The notes: generated by a model from the sequence alone, not told the origin. DNA of 64,000 bases from CAVRZY01 sp963725415 (GCA_963725415.1 CAVRZY010000106.1:9220-73219), one strand, 5' to 3'. Shown: positions 47,588-57,541, counted from the first letter of the stretch. Program-made: numbers and translations.

Positions 47588-48816
47588 CTAGATCACATCC
47601 GCAAAATTTTTCTTGAGCTTGTAGAACCAAGCGTGGCCCAGCAGGAACAGGGCGCCGGAGAGCAGCCACAGCTTCCACATCGACGAAAAAGCCGGCGCGT
47701 GCCTCTCCAGAAAGATGGCCCGGTAGCCCGCTACCAGCACGAACAGCGGATTCTTGGAAAGCACAGGCATGGCCCCGGTGGGCAGGGATTCCACCGGGTA
47801 GCAGATCGGCGTGAGGAAGAACCATAAGGTCAGCAGGAAGCCGTTGACCTGGCCCAGGTCCCGTACGTACACCGCCAACGCCGCCAAGACCCAGCACAGC
47901 CCCGCCGTGAACAGCAACTGCGGAACCAGGAGCACGGGAAGCCACAGCACGGACGCCGGCACAGCGCCCCGCGCCAGCACCAGCCCGATCCCGAAAATAC
48001 CCAAGGCGAAAACCTCGGTGACCAGCCCGGCGATCACCAGATTAACCGGCAGGATCTCCAGCGGGAAGACCAGCTTCTTGACAAAATTGCGATGCTCGAG
48101 GATGACGAAGGGCGCGCGGCCGGCGGCTTCGCTGAAGGCCAGCCAGGGCAGCATTCCGGCCAGGAAGTACAGCACGAAGCTGGCGCGGCTGGGGTCGCCG
48201 GCGAAGCGGGTGCGCAGCACGATACCGAACACGAAGAAGTACGTCACCATCAGCAGCAGCGGGTTCAGCACCGTCCAGAACATGCCGCCGAAGGAGCCCC
48301 GATAGCGTCCCAGGATGTCTCGCCGCACCATCGAGCGGATCAGGCTGCGGTTGCGCCACGCCGACAGAATCGGATACTTGAAGCCGCGGCCCAGGGACCG
48401 AAGCAGCGTTTCAGTGCGGTACGCGCGCAGGGTGGTCACCTTCCAGCGCAGCACCCTCGCGCGCCCCTCCGCGACGGCCGCGTCGATCAGCACCAAGGGC
48501 CACCCTTGCTCGTAGTACCAGCAGACCTGCTCCCGCATGGCCGACACGAACACGCGGTAGCGGCTGGTCTCCGGAGGCAGTTCCACTTCCAGGTCGGTCG
48601 CGGCGGCCTCGCCGGCGCCAGGTCGCGGCCAAGCAGCGTTCGCCTGCCGTCGAGAATCAGCGTGTCGGTATCGGGATCGAACACCTGGTAGGAGATGGCG
48701 AAGCCCTCGGCCCGGCGCCAAACCTCCTGCGAGAGGTTCTCCAGGCGCAAGTGGAGGCGCAGGAGAATGCCCGTCTCTGACGGTTGCGGCGCCGAGCAGT
48801 GGATGCGAATGCTCAT
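47588..48816 (-). CDS. ABC-2 type polysaccharide permease with N-terminal Wzt-C-like domain, one frameshift
   Basis: About 410 residues when repaired. The C-terminal ~260 residues are a Wzm/KpsM-like ABC-2 permease with six hydrophobic helices: RRDILGRYRGSFGGMFWTVL, then EHRNFVKKLVFPLEILPVNL and LTLWFFLTPICYPVESLP. The N-terminal ~140 residues form a beta-rich domain (VSYQ-type AISYQVFDPDTDTLILDGRR, LPPETSRYRVFVSAMREQVC) resembling the glycan-recognition domain normally found at the C-terminus of the ATPase Wzt. The frame change at ~48615 (one missing G) joins RDLAPGEAAATDLEVELP. ATG 48816 overlaps the upstream stop (TAATG). The partner ATPase is not in the window. Confidence 0.78.
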
Positions 48817-50795
48817 TACTCTCCGGGGCTATAGAGCCAGGCAGGGTACCGGTTGCGGACCGGGCCGGACTTGCGCCCCAGCGCGTAGATGCCCTCCCCA
48901 CGCAGTTCGGTGGGCAGCTTGTAGTGCTCCAACAAATGCCGCACCCAGGCCAGCTCCGGCTTGGGTTCCTCGCGGAACGGCCCGGTCTCCAGCAGCGCCA
49001 CCGTGAACCCGGCATCCGCCAGCAGGTCGCGGACCTCGCGGGGCGTGTACTCGCGGCTGTGGCGCGCCTCCGCTTCGGCTTCCATCGAGGGCCGCAAATA
49101 CTGCGGAAAGAAGCCGGGGTGGAAGCCTTGCAAGATCGCTGACAGCGCCCGTAGTGAGGCGATGTTGGGCGTCGTCAGCACCACGTGCCCGCCGGGCCTC
49201 AGAATCCGGTGGATCTCCACCAGGGCGTGCATCGGATCGTCGGAGAGATGCTCGATCAGCTCGCAGCACAGCACCGTGGCGAAGTACTCGTCCGGGTACG
49301 GGAAGCGGTCTTTCTCGGCGTCGAACAACCGGACCTCGCATTCGAAGCGTTCGCCTTCGAGCGATACAACCTCGCGATGCTCAACTCTTCCGGCAGCGCC
49401 GTAGTAACAGGCGCGCACTTCGCCATACCCCAGGCGAGTCTTGAGCGCCGGGGTGATCTGAAAGTAAGCGCCCATTTCAAGGATGCGATCCTCCGGCCCC
49501 CCCGGCGGGATGATTTCCAAGGTCTTTTGCAATCGCGACAAGTGCGTTGTGGCGTAGCCCTGAGACTCTGGAGTAGCCGCCCAGCCGAGTATGTAGTCGG
49601 AGGAGGGTGGCGGAAGCTGGACGGCGGGTTGCAGGGGCTTGCCTGCCAGCGGCGGGCCTTTGGCCTCCTCCCATTCCACCCCATCCACAACCGCCTGCAA
49701 GAATGACGCGTAGCGTTGCGCCACCAGCTCCCAGTTGCATTCGCGTTCCACCCACTGGCGGGCGCGAGCGCCCAGCTCCTGCGCCAGGTCGGGGCGCGAC
49801 ACCAGCAGGTTGAGATATTCGAAGATCTGGTCCTCCTCGCTTCGGTCCACCGCCACCTTCAAGCAGACCTCGTCGGGCAGCTCGCGAAATGAGCCCACAT
49901 CCGAGACCAGGACGGCCCTCCCCAGCCCAAGGGCGCGCAGCAGGCTGCCGGAACTCTCCCCCACCGTCGGATAGCGCAGGTTCAGGACCACATCGCAGGC
50001 CGCCACGTATCCAGCGAAGTCTTCGATGGGGGCGAAGCCCAGCACGCGCACATGCGCCGAAAGGCCCAGAGTGCTCACCAGGGATTGAAGGGGGAAGTCG
50101 GGATGAGGTTCGCCAACCAGGATCATCTTGGCGCGGGGCTCCAGGCGCGTCAGGCGGCGAAAAGCGCGCAGCGACTCGGCGATGCGCTTGTAGGGCTTGA
50201 GGAAACCGAAGATCCCCACCAGGGGAGTGGTTTCATCCACACCCAGGCGTTGCCGGTAAGCCCAGCGGTCGGCCTGAGGGATCCAGGCCCCGTGAGGGAT
50301 GCGCCCGATGGGGCCCTCGAAGCCGGCGCCGCGCATCTCCTCCCGCATGAAACGGCTGTGGACGATCAGGGCGCGGCTGCGCTCCAGCAGGCGCCGCGTC
50401 ATCGGCAAACCCTCGTAGTCCGGCCCCACTTCCAGCGCCCGCACCCGCTGGGCGTAGGCTAGTGCTTCTGCGCCCCCGTTGTATTCGCATTCCCGGAGGT
50501 AGCCGTCCCAATCCCCGCGCTTGATGGTCAGATCGGCGATCAAGTGGTGCAGGTTCGACTCGTGCATGACCACCACGCCCGGACACTCCAGCGCCATCTC
50601 GTAGACGAAGCTGTGGTAGGGATTGTTGCCCACCTGACAGAGCGCAATGTCGTATCGCGCCGGATCAAAGCAGGCCGGTTTCTCCGCAAAGACTTCCAGT
50701 TCCACCAGTCGAGCGAGTGGCGACGCCACGGCCGCCGAGTAGTCTGCGATTCCGCTCTTGGACGGCGGCATGGGGGAGAAAAAGGCGACACGCAT
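48816..50795 (-). CDS. Glycosyltransferase-methyltransferase fusion protein
   Basis: 659 residues. Residues 1-370 are a GT-B glycosyltransferase (family 4-like), with the donor-site region VGESSGSLLRALGLGRAVLV and VLVSDVGSFRELPDE. Residues ~390-640 are a class I SAM methyltransferase: IPPGGPEDRILEMGAY, then YFATVLCCELIEHLSDDP and EIHRILRPGGHVVLTTPNIA. Such fusions make and cap or modify a surface glycan on the cytoplasmic side before export. Coupled by 1-bp overlap to the permease, and begins 3 bp after the DUF3108 gene. Confidence 0.88.
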   Translation of the reverse strand: MRVAFFSPMPPSKSGIADYSAAVASPLARLVELEVFAEKPACFDPARYDIALCQVGNNPYHSFVYEMALECPGVVVMHESNLHHLIADLTIKRGDWDGYLRECEYNGGAEALAYAQRVRALEVGPDYEGLPMTRRLLERSRALIVHSRFMREEMRGAGFEGPIGRIPHGAWIPQADRWAYRQRLGVDETTPLVGIFGFLKPYKRIAESLRAFRRLTRLEPRAKMILVGEPHPDFPLQSLVSTLGLSAHVRVLGFAPIEDFAGYVAACDVVLNLRYPTVGESSGSLLRALGLGRAVLVSDVGSFRELPDEVCLKVAVDRSEEDQIFEYLNLLVSRPDLAQELGARARQWVERECNWELVAQRYASFLQAVVDGVEWEEAKGPPLAGKPLQPAVQLPPPSSDYILGWAATPESQGYATTHLSRLQKTLEIIPPGGPEDRILEMGAYFQITPALKTRLGYGEVRACYYGAAGRVEHREVVSLEGERFECEVRLFDAEKDRFPYPDEYFATVLCCELIEHLSDDPMHALVEIHRILRPGGHVVLTTPNIASLRALSAILQGFHPGFFPQYLRPSMEAEAEARHSREYTPREVRDLLADAGFTVALLETGPFREEPKPELAWVRHLLEHYKLPTELRGEGIYALGRKSGPVRNRYPAWLYSPGE

Positions 50796-50798
50796 GGC

Positions 50799-51482
50799 TC
50801 ACCGCACCAGCTCCATCGAGAAGACACCCATCGAAAACGGAACTCGTACCAGCACCAGCGGGCGGGCGGCCTCCCGCGCGAAGAACAGCTCGAAAGTGGT
50901 GTTGGAGGCCGGACCCTTCACGACCGCCGTCAGCCGGTCCGCCTCCACCCTGGTCTCCCCAATCCGAAGGTTCTGGGTCCCTCCATATTCCAGCTTCACC
51001 TGATAGGACGCTCCAAAAAAGATGGTCTGGGCAGGCGCCAGTCGGCCCTGGCTCAACTCGCTGCGCACGTGGTAAAGGAATGTGAGCGCATCCTTGGGAC
51101 AAGCCGGGATCGGTAGTTCGGACTTGCCGCCGCCACCCAGCGTTTCCCGCGTGGCCACTGCCTTCCCCAGGTCGAAGCTGGTCCGCTCGTGCGCCTTTCG
51201 TTTTCCGTGGGTAGCCTCCTTTTCGAACTCCAGAGAACAAAAGTCCTTCGGACCCGCGATGGAATGGTAACGATCATTAACCGCAAACCCGGGCAGGGCA
51301 GCCTCGAGCGTCAGCACGAATTCCCAGCGGTCGCCGGCCTTCTTAGCCTCCATGCGGCCTTCACCCAGGCTCAATCCGCTCGGCCAGTTCACGGCATAGT
51401 TAAGGATTTCGTCGCCGAAGGGCGGAGCCTGAGCGTTGGCAGCGGCCAGGAGCGCCGCAAGTTGGAAGACCAGGAACGTCAT
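50799..51482 (-). CDS. DUF3108 exported protein
   Basis: 227 residues. Signal peptide MTFLVFQLAALLAAANA, then the DUF3108-type mature part: GDEILNYAVNWPSGLSLGEG, GDRWEFVLTLEAALPGFAVN, and DRYHSIAGPKDFCSLEFEKE. The family is periplasmic or outer-membrane associated with unknown function. The ATG overlaps the upstream glycosyltransferase stop by 4 bp (ATGA), so it belongs to the polysaccharide operon by position. Confidence 0.82.
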   Translation of the reverse strand: MTFLVFQLAALLAAANAQAPPFGDEILNYAVNWPSGLSLGEGRMEAKKAGDRWEFVLTLEAALPGFAVNDRYHSIAGPKDFCSLEFEKEATHGKRKAHERTSFDLGKAVATRETLGGGGKSELPIPACPKDALTFLYHVRSELSQGRLAPAQTIFFGASYQVKLEYGGTQNLRIGETRVEADRLTAVVKGPASNTTFELFFAREAARPLVLVRVPFSMGVFSMELVR

Positions 51483-52636
51483 GGGTGCGAAACGGAAGCG
51501 GACCTCACGCGCTCGCGTGCGGTTTGCGCATGGCTCCCCGCCACCTCGTAGTAAACCTCCAGAGTCTTCTGGGCTGTCTTGTGCCAACTGAAATGAGCGG
51601 AACGCTGGAGACCCAAACGGGCCATGCGGGCGCGGAGTTCCGGGTCCGCGATGAGGTCCAGCATGGCGCGGGTCATTTCTGCAGTCGAGTGCGGGTCGAA
51701 CAGGATGGCCGCAGCGTCCACCACTTCGAACAGCGCAGAGGTGTTCGAGCAGGCCACCGCCTTGGCACAAGCCATGGCCTCCAGCAACGGCAGCCCGAAA
51801 CCCTCATAGAAAGAAGGGAAGACGAACAGCTCGCAGGCGTTGTAAAGCTGGAGCAAATCATCGTCGGAGACGAACCCGATGAAGTGGATGCGATCCGCTA
51901 CGCCGGAGGTCTGGGCCGCCCTTCGGACGCGCGGCGCGTACCAGGTATCCTTGCCGGCAATCACCAGCCGGTGCGGCAACTGGGGGCAGGAACGGACCAG
52001 CTCAGCGAAGGCCCGGATCAGGCCCGGCTGGTTCTTGCGAGGCTGCAAATCGCCCACCGTCAGGATGAAGGGAGCCGGAATCCAGAAGCGCGACCGGACC
52101 CAGGCTTCCGCGCCCTCCCGAGGCAGCGGGCGGAACAGCGTGGCAGCCGCGTTGGGCACCACCACCACATTCTCTCCGTTCAACCCGTACGCCCGGGCGA
52201 TGGCCCGGCTGGAGAATTCGCTACCGGTGACGATCCGGGCGGCCCGCCGTATGGTGCGCCGCACGGTCCATCGGAGCTGCATAGCCCGCGGCCACTTGAA
52301 GTACTCGGGGTGCTCCAGAAAACTCACGTCATGCACGCTCACCACGATGGGTACCGGGCACAGCAGCGGGGCGGTGTACTGGACGTGGATAAGATCCGGG
52401 CGATCTTGCTGGAGCTTTCTCGACAGGTCGCACCCCAGCCGCAGAAACGGGTTGCGGGCGATGCGCCGCTTCAGGAACCGGCCGGGCACCCACTCGCCGG
52501 CCTCTTCCCGCGACAGGTAGGCGATGAATTCCGCGCTCTCATCCAGAACCGCGAAGGCGCTCAGGAGGTTGCGGACGTAAACCTCGTTGCCCGTCAGGCG
52601 GCATCCGATCGCGTGTGCATCCACCGAAAAGCGCAT
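51479..52636 (-). CDS. Glycosyltransferase family 4
   Basis: 385 residues, GT-B fold. N-terminal GNEVYVRNLL, SVHDVSFLEHPEYF and VTGSEFSSRAIARAYGL; C-terminal donor domain with LTVGDLQPRKNQPGLIRAFA, and the EGFGLPLLEAMACAKAVACS stretch containing the E-x7-E motif. It would add a sugar to a lipid-linked precursor in the cytoplasm. Part of the minus-strand polysaccharide cluster. Complete and in one frame. Confidence 0.9.
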   Translation of the reverse strand: MRFSVDAHAIGCRLTGNEVYVRNLLSAFAVLDESAEFIAYLSREEAGEWVPGRFLKRRIARNPFLRLGCDLSRKLQQDRPDLIHVQYTAPLLCPVPIVVSVHDVSFLEHPEYFKWPRAMQLRWTVRRTIRRAARIVTGSEFSSRAIARAYGLNGENVVVVPNAAATLFRPLPREGAEAWVRSRFWIPAPFILTVGDLQPRKNQPGLIRAFAELVRSCPQLPHRLVIAGKDTWYAPRVRRAAQTSGVADRIHFIGFVSDDDLLQLYNACELFVFPSFYEGFGLPLLEAMACAKAVACSNTSALFEVVDAAAILFDPHSTAEMTRAMLDLIADPELRARMARLGLQRSAHFSWHKTAQKTLEVYYEVAGSHAQTARERVRSASVSHP

Positions 52637-52676
52637 GCAGTCTTCCAGTATAGTGGGCCAACCCCGGTTTCGGAAG

Positions 52677-53870
52677 TCAAACCCCTATTCTCTCAAGAAT
52701 TGCCCAGGCCGTCTCCCAGGTAAAGTGTTTCTCGTACAGGGCCCGTCCGGCCCCCCCGAGGCGCCGGCAGGTTTCCGCGGATTCAAGCAGAGAGGAGACC
52801 GCCCTGGCGAAAGCCTCCGGCCTGTCCGCCAGCAGCAGGTGTTCTCCGTCGCAGGCAGGCAGGCCCTCGGCGCCCAGTCTGGTCGAGACCACTGCCCGTC
52901 CTGCCGCCCAGGCTTCCAGGATCTTCACCCGCGTCCCGCTGCCGGCCAACAGGGGAACCACCACCACCCTGGCGGCTGCAATCGCCTTGACCGCATCCTC
53001 CACCGGCCCCCACAGCTCAATCCGGGGGTCCTGGCGGACGTATTTTCTCACCGCCTCCGGATTCAGACCTACCAGCCGCCAGCGCAGCTCCGGCCAGCGC
53101 TCTTTCAGCAAGGGCCAGATCTCGGACCGGAAGAAGCGCACCGCGGAAATATTGGGGGCGTAGTCGAAGGTCCCGGAAAAGATGATGACGTTCTCCTCGG
53201 ATTGGACGGGCTGAGGCACCCGGGGGATGGTGTTGGGATAGACTTCGCACCGGCGTCCGGGAGCAATCTGCTGAACGGCCCGGCTGTCCTCAGGCGAGGC
53301 GGCCAACAGCAACGAGAAACCAGGCAGCCAGCGCCGTTCCACTTCCAGGCTGGCCCGGCAGTATCTGCGCAGGGCCACCGAAAGGGGCCAGCCGGCGGTG
53401 CGAGCCCAGCGGTCGTAGAGCACCGACTCGACGTTGTGGAGATCCAGGGCCACCCTCTTGGCGTGGGGCGCCACCTCCTCCAGGTATGGGGCGCACCAGG
53501 AATGCTCGATGACCGCCACCTCGTAGTTGCGGCCACGCAAGAAATCCGAGACGGTGTACCCGAACCCTGCGAAGCGATCCACCAGCGGGGGGCAACCGCG
53601 CAGGTATCGAGGAAGATTCCGAACCAGCCGCGCGAAGCCCGACTTGGCATGGTAAGGCAGGTCAATAACCTGCAACTGGCGAACCAGGCCGGGCGGCAAG
53701 ACGCTGGCCGGATGGGGCACCCCGGGCTGGCGAAACGCGATCAGGTCCAGCTCGTAGCGCCGGCTCAGATACTCCAGCACCGACGCCGTCCGCACCGCGC
53801 CGCCACCCCGGACCGGATACGGCGCCTCAGGACTCACAAGGAGCGCCGGAGGCTTGGCCTGCTGCGTCAT
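52677..53870 (-). CDS. Glycosyltransferase family 4
   Basis: 397 residues, GT-B fold with the N-terminal signature SPEAPYPVRGGGAVRTASVL and the C-terminal donor site VPLLAGSGTRVKILEAWAAG followed by RAVVSTRLGAEGLPA. The PGFSLLLAASPEDSRAVQQI and FSGTFDYAPNISAVRFF segments resemble the sugar transferases of the WcaI/TuaH type. Intact. 40 bp separates its end from the start of the next glycosyltransferase gene downstream. Confidence 0.9.
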   Translation of the reverse strand: MTQQAKPPALLVSPEAPYPVRGGGAVRTASVLEYLSRRYELDLIAFRQPGVPHPASVLPPGLVRQLQVIDLPYHAKSGFARLVRNLPRYLRGCPPLVDRFAGFGYTVSDFLRGRNYEVAVIEHSWCAPYLEEVAPHAKRVALDLHNVESVLYDRWARTAGWPLSVALRRYCRASLEVERRWLPGFSLLLAASPEDSRAVQQIAPGRRCEVYPNTIPRVPQPVQSEENVIIFSGTFDYAPNISAVRFFRSEIWPLLKERWPELRWRLVGLNPEAVRKYVRQDPRIELWGPVEDAVKAIAAARVVVVPLLAGSGTRVKILEAWAAGRAVVSTRLGAEGLPACDGEHLLLADRPEAFARAVSSLLESAETCRRLGGAGRALYEKHFTWETAWAILERIGV

Positions 53871-54001
53871 CGTTTCCCGTGCTCGATGAGATTACCACAA
53901 AACCGGGGACAGGCTACTCTCTCCCTGCCTGGACAGAGTAGCTGAACCTGGACTTCTTCCGGAGCGTCCAGACGTCGGTCGGCCTCCAGTACCGTTTCGC
54001 A

Positions 54002-55065
54002 TCAATTTCTGAAGCGGCTTACTGCTTCTCGATACACCTCGCGAGTCAGCCGGGCGGTCCGGGCCAGGAGAACTCCCTGGCTCGGGCCAGCGCGCGGCTG
54101 CGCCACTCCTGGAGTAATCCTGGGTTGCTTGCCGCGGCGCTCAACGCCTCCAGCCAACTACGGTGGTCGCGCGAATCCAGTTGCAGCGCCGCGCCCCCGC
54201 ACACTTCCGTGATGGCGGGATCGCGCGAGGCAATCACCGCGGCGCCGCACTGCATGGCCTCCAGCACGGGCAACCCGAAGCCCTCGTATAGCGAGGGATA
54301 TACGCACGCCAGAGCTCCCGAATAGAGCGCGGGCAGCCTCTCGTCAGCCACTTCGCCGAGCAGCTCCAGCCCCGGCTCGGGCGTCAGTTCCGGGAAGTCG
54401 GCCCGCCGGCGCCCTGCCAGCACCAGATCGACGGCGTGCTGTCTTCTGACCTCCCGCCAGGTCTCCAACAGCAAGGCCAGATTCTTGCGAGGCTCAAGCG
54501 TGCCGGCGTAAAGGAAATACGGCCGGCAGGGCGGCGCATCGACGGGCCGAAACTGCGCCGAGGCCGCCAGTGGCGCCGCCACGATGCGTTGAGGCGGAAT
54601 GCGAAACCGCTCCATGGCCTCCCGCCGCACCGCCTCGCTGTCGGTCAGCACCATGGTCGCCAGGCCCAGTCCGATCAGATAGGGCGTGCGGCGCCGCACG
54701 CGCCCGGCGGCTTGGTGCCACCCCGTATCCATCCACGGAGAAAGGTCGTGCAGGCTGAGCACGCTGGGCCGCAAGGGCAGGTACGGTACGGCGAAATCGG
54801 TCCCGTGAAACAGCTCCGCGCCCGCGCGCGCGAGTTCGCGCTGGATGCCCCAGCTCCACCAGCGCCGCTCCAAAATGTTCCGCGGGCCGCCTCCACGCTT
54901 CAGGTTGGCAAGCCCGCCGGGCGGTGTGGTAAACGGCTGGTCGGATACCAAGACGAACTGGTCCTCGGGGAAATTCTCCGCCAGCGCCCGGCTCAGCTCA
55001 GACGTATACCGCAGCAACCCCCCGCTGGAGAGTGTCAGCGGTGTGCCATCCAGCGCGACTTTCAT
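54002..55065 (-). CDS. Glycosyltransferase family 4, frameshift near the end
   Basis: About 354 residues. Starts MKVALDGTPLTLSSGGLLRY at 55065. The donor domain has LYAGTLEPRKNLALLLETWR and YPSLYEGFGLPVLEAMQCGA with E-x7-E. A one-base change near 54060 gives an early stop; in the alternative frame the C-terminus continues RTARLTREVYREAVSRFRN and stops at 54002. A palindromic repeat separates it from rfbB upstream. Confidence 0.87.
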
Positions 55066-55081
55066 GAGGCTTCCGAGAAGA

Positions 55082-55157
55082 GTTTCACGCAAAGACGCAA
55101 AGCAATGAATTGAGTTTCCTTTGCGTCCTTTGCGGACCTTGACGTCTTAGCGCGAAA
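55082..55157. repeat. Palindromic GCAAAGACGC-type intergenic repeat
   Basis: GTTTCACGCAAAGACGCAAAG at the left and CTTTGCG...GACGTCTTAGCGCGAAAC at the right form an imperfect inverted repeat of the same family as 6763-6867. The right arm overlaps the last codons of rfbB (stop at 55147). Confidence 0.7.
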
Positions 55158-56196
55158 CCGTTTTTCCAAGGCGCCGCAACTCCTGGTCCCGATTGCCGTA
55201 GTTGCGCGCGTAGTAGCTCTGGTATTCGCCCGATTTCACGCGCCCCACCCAACCGGCATTGCTCTGATACCAGGCGATGGTGCGCGCTAGGCCTTCCTCG
55301 AAGGATACCTGGGGCGCCCAGCCGGTTTCGCGCATCAACTTCTGGCTCGACAGCGCATAGCGCCGGTCGTGACCGGGACGATCCACTACGTGCTCGATCA
55401 GATCTTCGCCTCTGCCGGTGGCCTTCAGAATCAGCCGGACCACCTCCAGGTTGGGCAGAGACCGGTTCCCGCCGATGTTGTAGATCTCTCCCGTCCGGCC
55501 CTTCTCCAGCACCGCCAACAGAGCCCGGCAATGATCCTCGACGTACAGCCAGTCCCGCACCTGCAAACCGTCGCCGTAAACCGGCAGCCGCCGCCCCTCC
55601 AGGGCGTTGGAAATCATCAGCGGGATGAGTTTCTCGGGAAACTGGTACGGTCCGTAGTTGTTCGAGGCCCGGGTTACGATGACCGGCACGCGGTAGGTCG
55701 TGAAATACGAAAGCGCCAGCAAGTCGGACCCCGCTTTGCCGGCCGAATAGGGGCTGCTGGGCCGCAGCGGAAACCCTTCATCGGCTTCCAGCGGCGCCTC
55801 CAGGCTCCCGTACACCTCGTCGGTCGAGACGTGCAGAAAAAGCCCCACCTGCCGTGCCCGCGCCATCTCCAGCAACGTGAACGTACCCCGCAGATTGGTC
55901 TCGAAGACCGGCTGCGGAGCGAAGATACTGCGGTCCACGTGGGATTCGGCCGCGAAGTGGACGATGGCCTCGGGCTGGAACTCCGCGACCAGCGAGCCCA
56001 CCAACCCGGCCTCGCAGATGTCCCCATGTACGAAACGATAGCGCGCGTCCTGCGCCACTGGCTCCAGGTTTTCCAGGTTCCCCGCATAAGTGAGCCTATC
56101 CAGGTTCACCACCTCCACCGCGGTGTTGGTCTCCAAAACAAGCCGGATAAACGCCGAGCCGATGAAACCCGCCCCCCCGGTGACCAGCAGCTTCAT
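55147..56196 (-). CDS. rfbB: dTDP-glucose 4,6-dehydratase
   Basis: 349 residues, extended SDR. Second step of dTDP-rhamnose synthesis. NAD motif TGGAGFIGSAFIRL at the start, STDEVYGSLEAPLEADE with the catalytic Asp-Glu pair, YSAGKAGSDLLALSY with YxxxK, and NYGPYQFPEKLIPLMI. ATG 56196 overlaps the stop of the epimerase-like gene by 4 bp (ATGA). Cytoplasmic, feeds the glycosyltransferases of the cluster. rfbD (reductase) is not in the window. Confidence 0.95.
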   Translation of the reverse strand: MKLLVTGGAGFIGSAFIRLVLETNTAVEVVNLDRLTYAGNLENLEPVAQDARYRFVHGDICEAGLVGSLVAEFQPEAIVHFAAESHVDRSIFAPQPVFETNLRGTFTLLEMARARQVGLFLHVSTDEVYGSLEAPLEADEGFPLRPSSPYSAGKAGSDLLALSYFTTYRVPVIVTRASNNYGPYQFPEKLIPLMISNALEGRRLPVYGDGLQVRDWLYVEDHCRALLAVLEKGRTGEIYNIGGNRSLPNLEVVRLILKATGRGEDLIEHVVDRPGHDRRYALSSQKLMRETGWAPQVSFEEGLARTIAWYQSNAGWVGRVKSGEYQSYYARNYGNRDQELRRLGKTVSR

Positions 56197-56780
56197 TTGC
56201 GCTGGGTCTCCCAATCGTAGTTGATCGAGGCGTCGTTGTAAGCGATGCGCCCTTCATCCTGCGGGTCATAGAAGCGGTCGGTGACGTAGAACAGCAGCGC
56301 GGCTTCGGTTCCGATCACCTTGTAGCCGTGCGCCACGCCGGGCGGAACTAGAAGCTGCCAGGGACACAGCACCCCCACGTACATGGTGTTGCGCGCTCCG
56401 AAGGTACTGGAATTGCGCCGCAGGTCCACCAGCGCCACTTGCAGAGCGCCCATCACCGGAGCCCAGCAGTCCCTCTGGCGCAGGTGATAGTGGAAGGCCT
56501 TGATGGCGCCCGGATAACTCAAGGCCGCCGAAACCTGGGTACTGGAGGCAGGATAGTCTCCCGCCAGCCCCTGGCCCATGCGCAGCAGCTCCGCAAAGTA
56601 GCCGCGATCATCGGGCCGCAAGGAGAAAGGCTGGATACGCACTCCCGCGATCAGTTCCCCGGAGTCGGGGGCTTGAATCACCGCGCCGATGCCCTTCTGG
56701 CACTCCGGCAAGACCAGTTCGAGGTTCTCGGAGGCTGCAATCAGCGAGAAGGCCCGCGGGGCAGATGGGTCGGCCATCAC
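56193..56780 (-). CDS. RfbC-like dTDP-sugar 3,5-epimerase family protein
   Basis: 195 residues with the cupin core of dTDP-4-dehydrorhamnose 3,5-epimerases: DDRGYFAELLRMGQG, QVSAALSYPGAIKAFHYHLR with the catalytic-type His, and LLVPPGVAHGYKVIG. The first ~45 residues are an unusual extension. Its place between rfbA and rfbB supports an epimerase role in rhamnose or related sugar synthesis, but sequence alone does not separate RfbC from other sugar cupins. Both ends overlap neighbours by 4 bp. Confidence 0.82.
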   Translation of the reverse strand: MMADPSAPRAFSLIAASENLELVLPECQKGIGAVIQAPDSGELIAGVRIQPFSLRPDDRGYFAELLRMGQGLAGDYPASSTQVSAALSYPGAIKAFHYHLRQRDCWAPVMGALQVALVDLRRNSSTFGARNTMYVGVLCPWQLLVPPGVAHGYKVIGTEAALLFYVTDRFYDPQDEGRIAYNDASINYDWETQRK

Positions 56781-57535
56781 TGCCCTCCCGCCTCCGCGGC
56801 CGCCGTCTCGGCTTGTTTCGGGCGTGTCTTGGCGACCAGATTGCCCGCCCGCAGCAATGAATCGAACGTGCCGGCATCAGTCCACCAGCCCTCCAGGTAG
56901 GAGAAGGTCATCGTGCCCTCCGTAATATAGGCGTTGTTGACGTCTGTGATTTCCAGTTCCCCGCGCTGCGAGGGGACCAGCGTCCGGATCTTGTCGAACA
57001 CCGTGTCGTCGTACATATAAATGCCCGTGACCGCGTAGTTGGATTTGGGCCGTCTCGGTTTCTCTTCGATCCCCACAATCCGGTCGCCCCGAATCTCCGC
57101 CACCCCGAAGCGCTCCGCGTCGGGGACCTCCTTCAGCAGAATGCGCGCGCCCTTCGGCTGCTCGAGAAAGCTCTCCACGGCGTGCTGGATGGTGCCCTCG
57201 ATGATGTTGTCGCCCAAAATGACGCACAGCTTGTGCGCGTCGGCGAAGTGCTCGGCCAGCGCCAGCGCCTCGGCGATCCCGCCTTCCCCTTCCTGATAGG
57301 TGTAGTTGACGTGGGTCAGGCCGAACTGCTTGCCATTCCCCAGCAGCCGCAAGAATTCCCCCGCGTTTCTCCCGCCGGTCACCACCAGAATGTCCCGGAT
57401 CCCCGCATCCACCAGCGTCTGAATGGGGTAATACACCATGGGCTTATCGTAAATCGGCAGCAGATGCTTGTTCGTGATTTTCGTCAGAGGAAACAACCGG
57501 CTCCCGGTTCCCCCCGCCAGCACCACGCCTTTCAT
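56777..57535 (-). CDS. rfbA: Glucose-1-phosphate thymidylyltransferase
   Basis: About 252 residues. First step of dTDP-rhamnose synthesis. Nucleotide-binding VVLAGGTGSRLFPLTKITNK, VILGDNIIEGTI, FGVAEIRGDRIVGIEEKP and the C-terminal YLEGWWTDAGTFDSLL are typical. Three near-overlapping starts are possible (GTG 57541, ATG 57538, ATG 57535); GGAGG at 57545-57541 gives the best spacing to 57535. This length is shorter than the ~290-residue RmlA, matching the short monofunctional type. Likely first gene of the polysaccharide operon. Confidence 0.93.
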   Translation of the reverse strand: MKGVVLAGGTGSRLFPLTKITNKHLLPIYDKPMVYYPIQTLVDAGIRDILVVTGGRNAGEFLRLLGNGKQFGLTHVNYTYQEGEGGIAEALALAEHFADAHKLCVILGDNIIEGTIQHAVESFLEQPKGARILLKEVPDAERFGVAEIRGDRIVGIEEKPRRPKSNYAVTGIYMYDDTVFDKIRTLVPSQRGELEITDVNNAYITEGTMTFSYLEGWWTDAGTFDSLLRAGNLVAKTRPKQAETAAAEAGGQ

Positions 57536-57541
57536 CATCAC

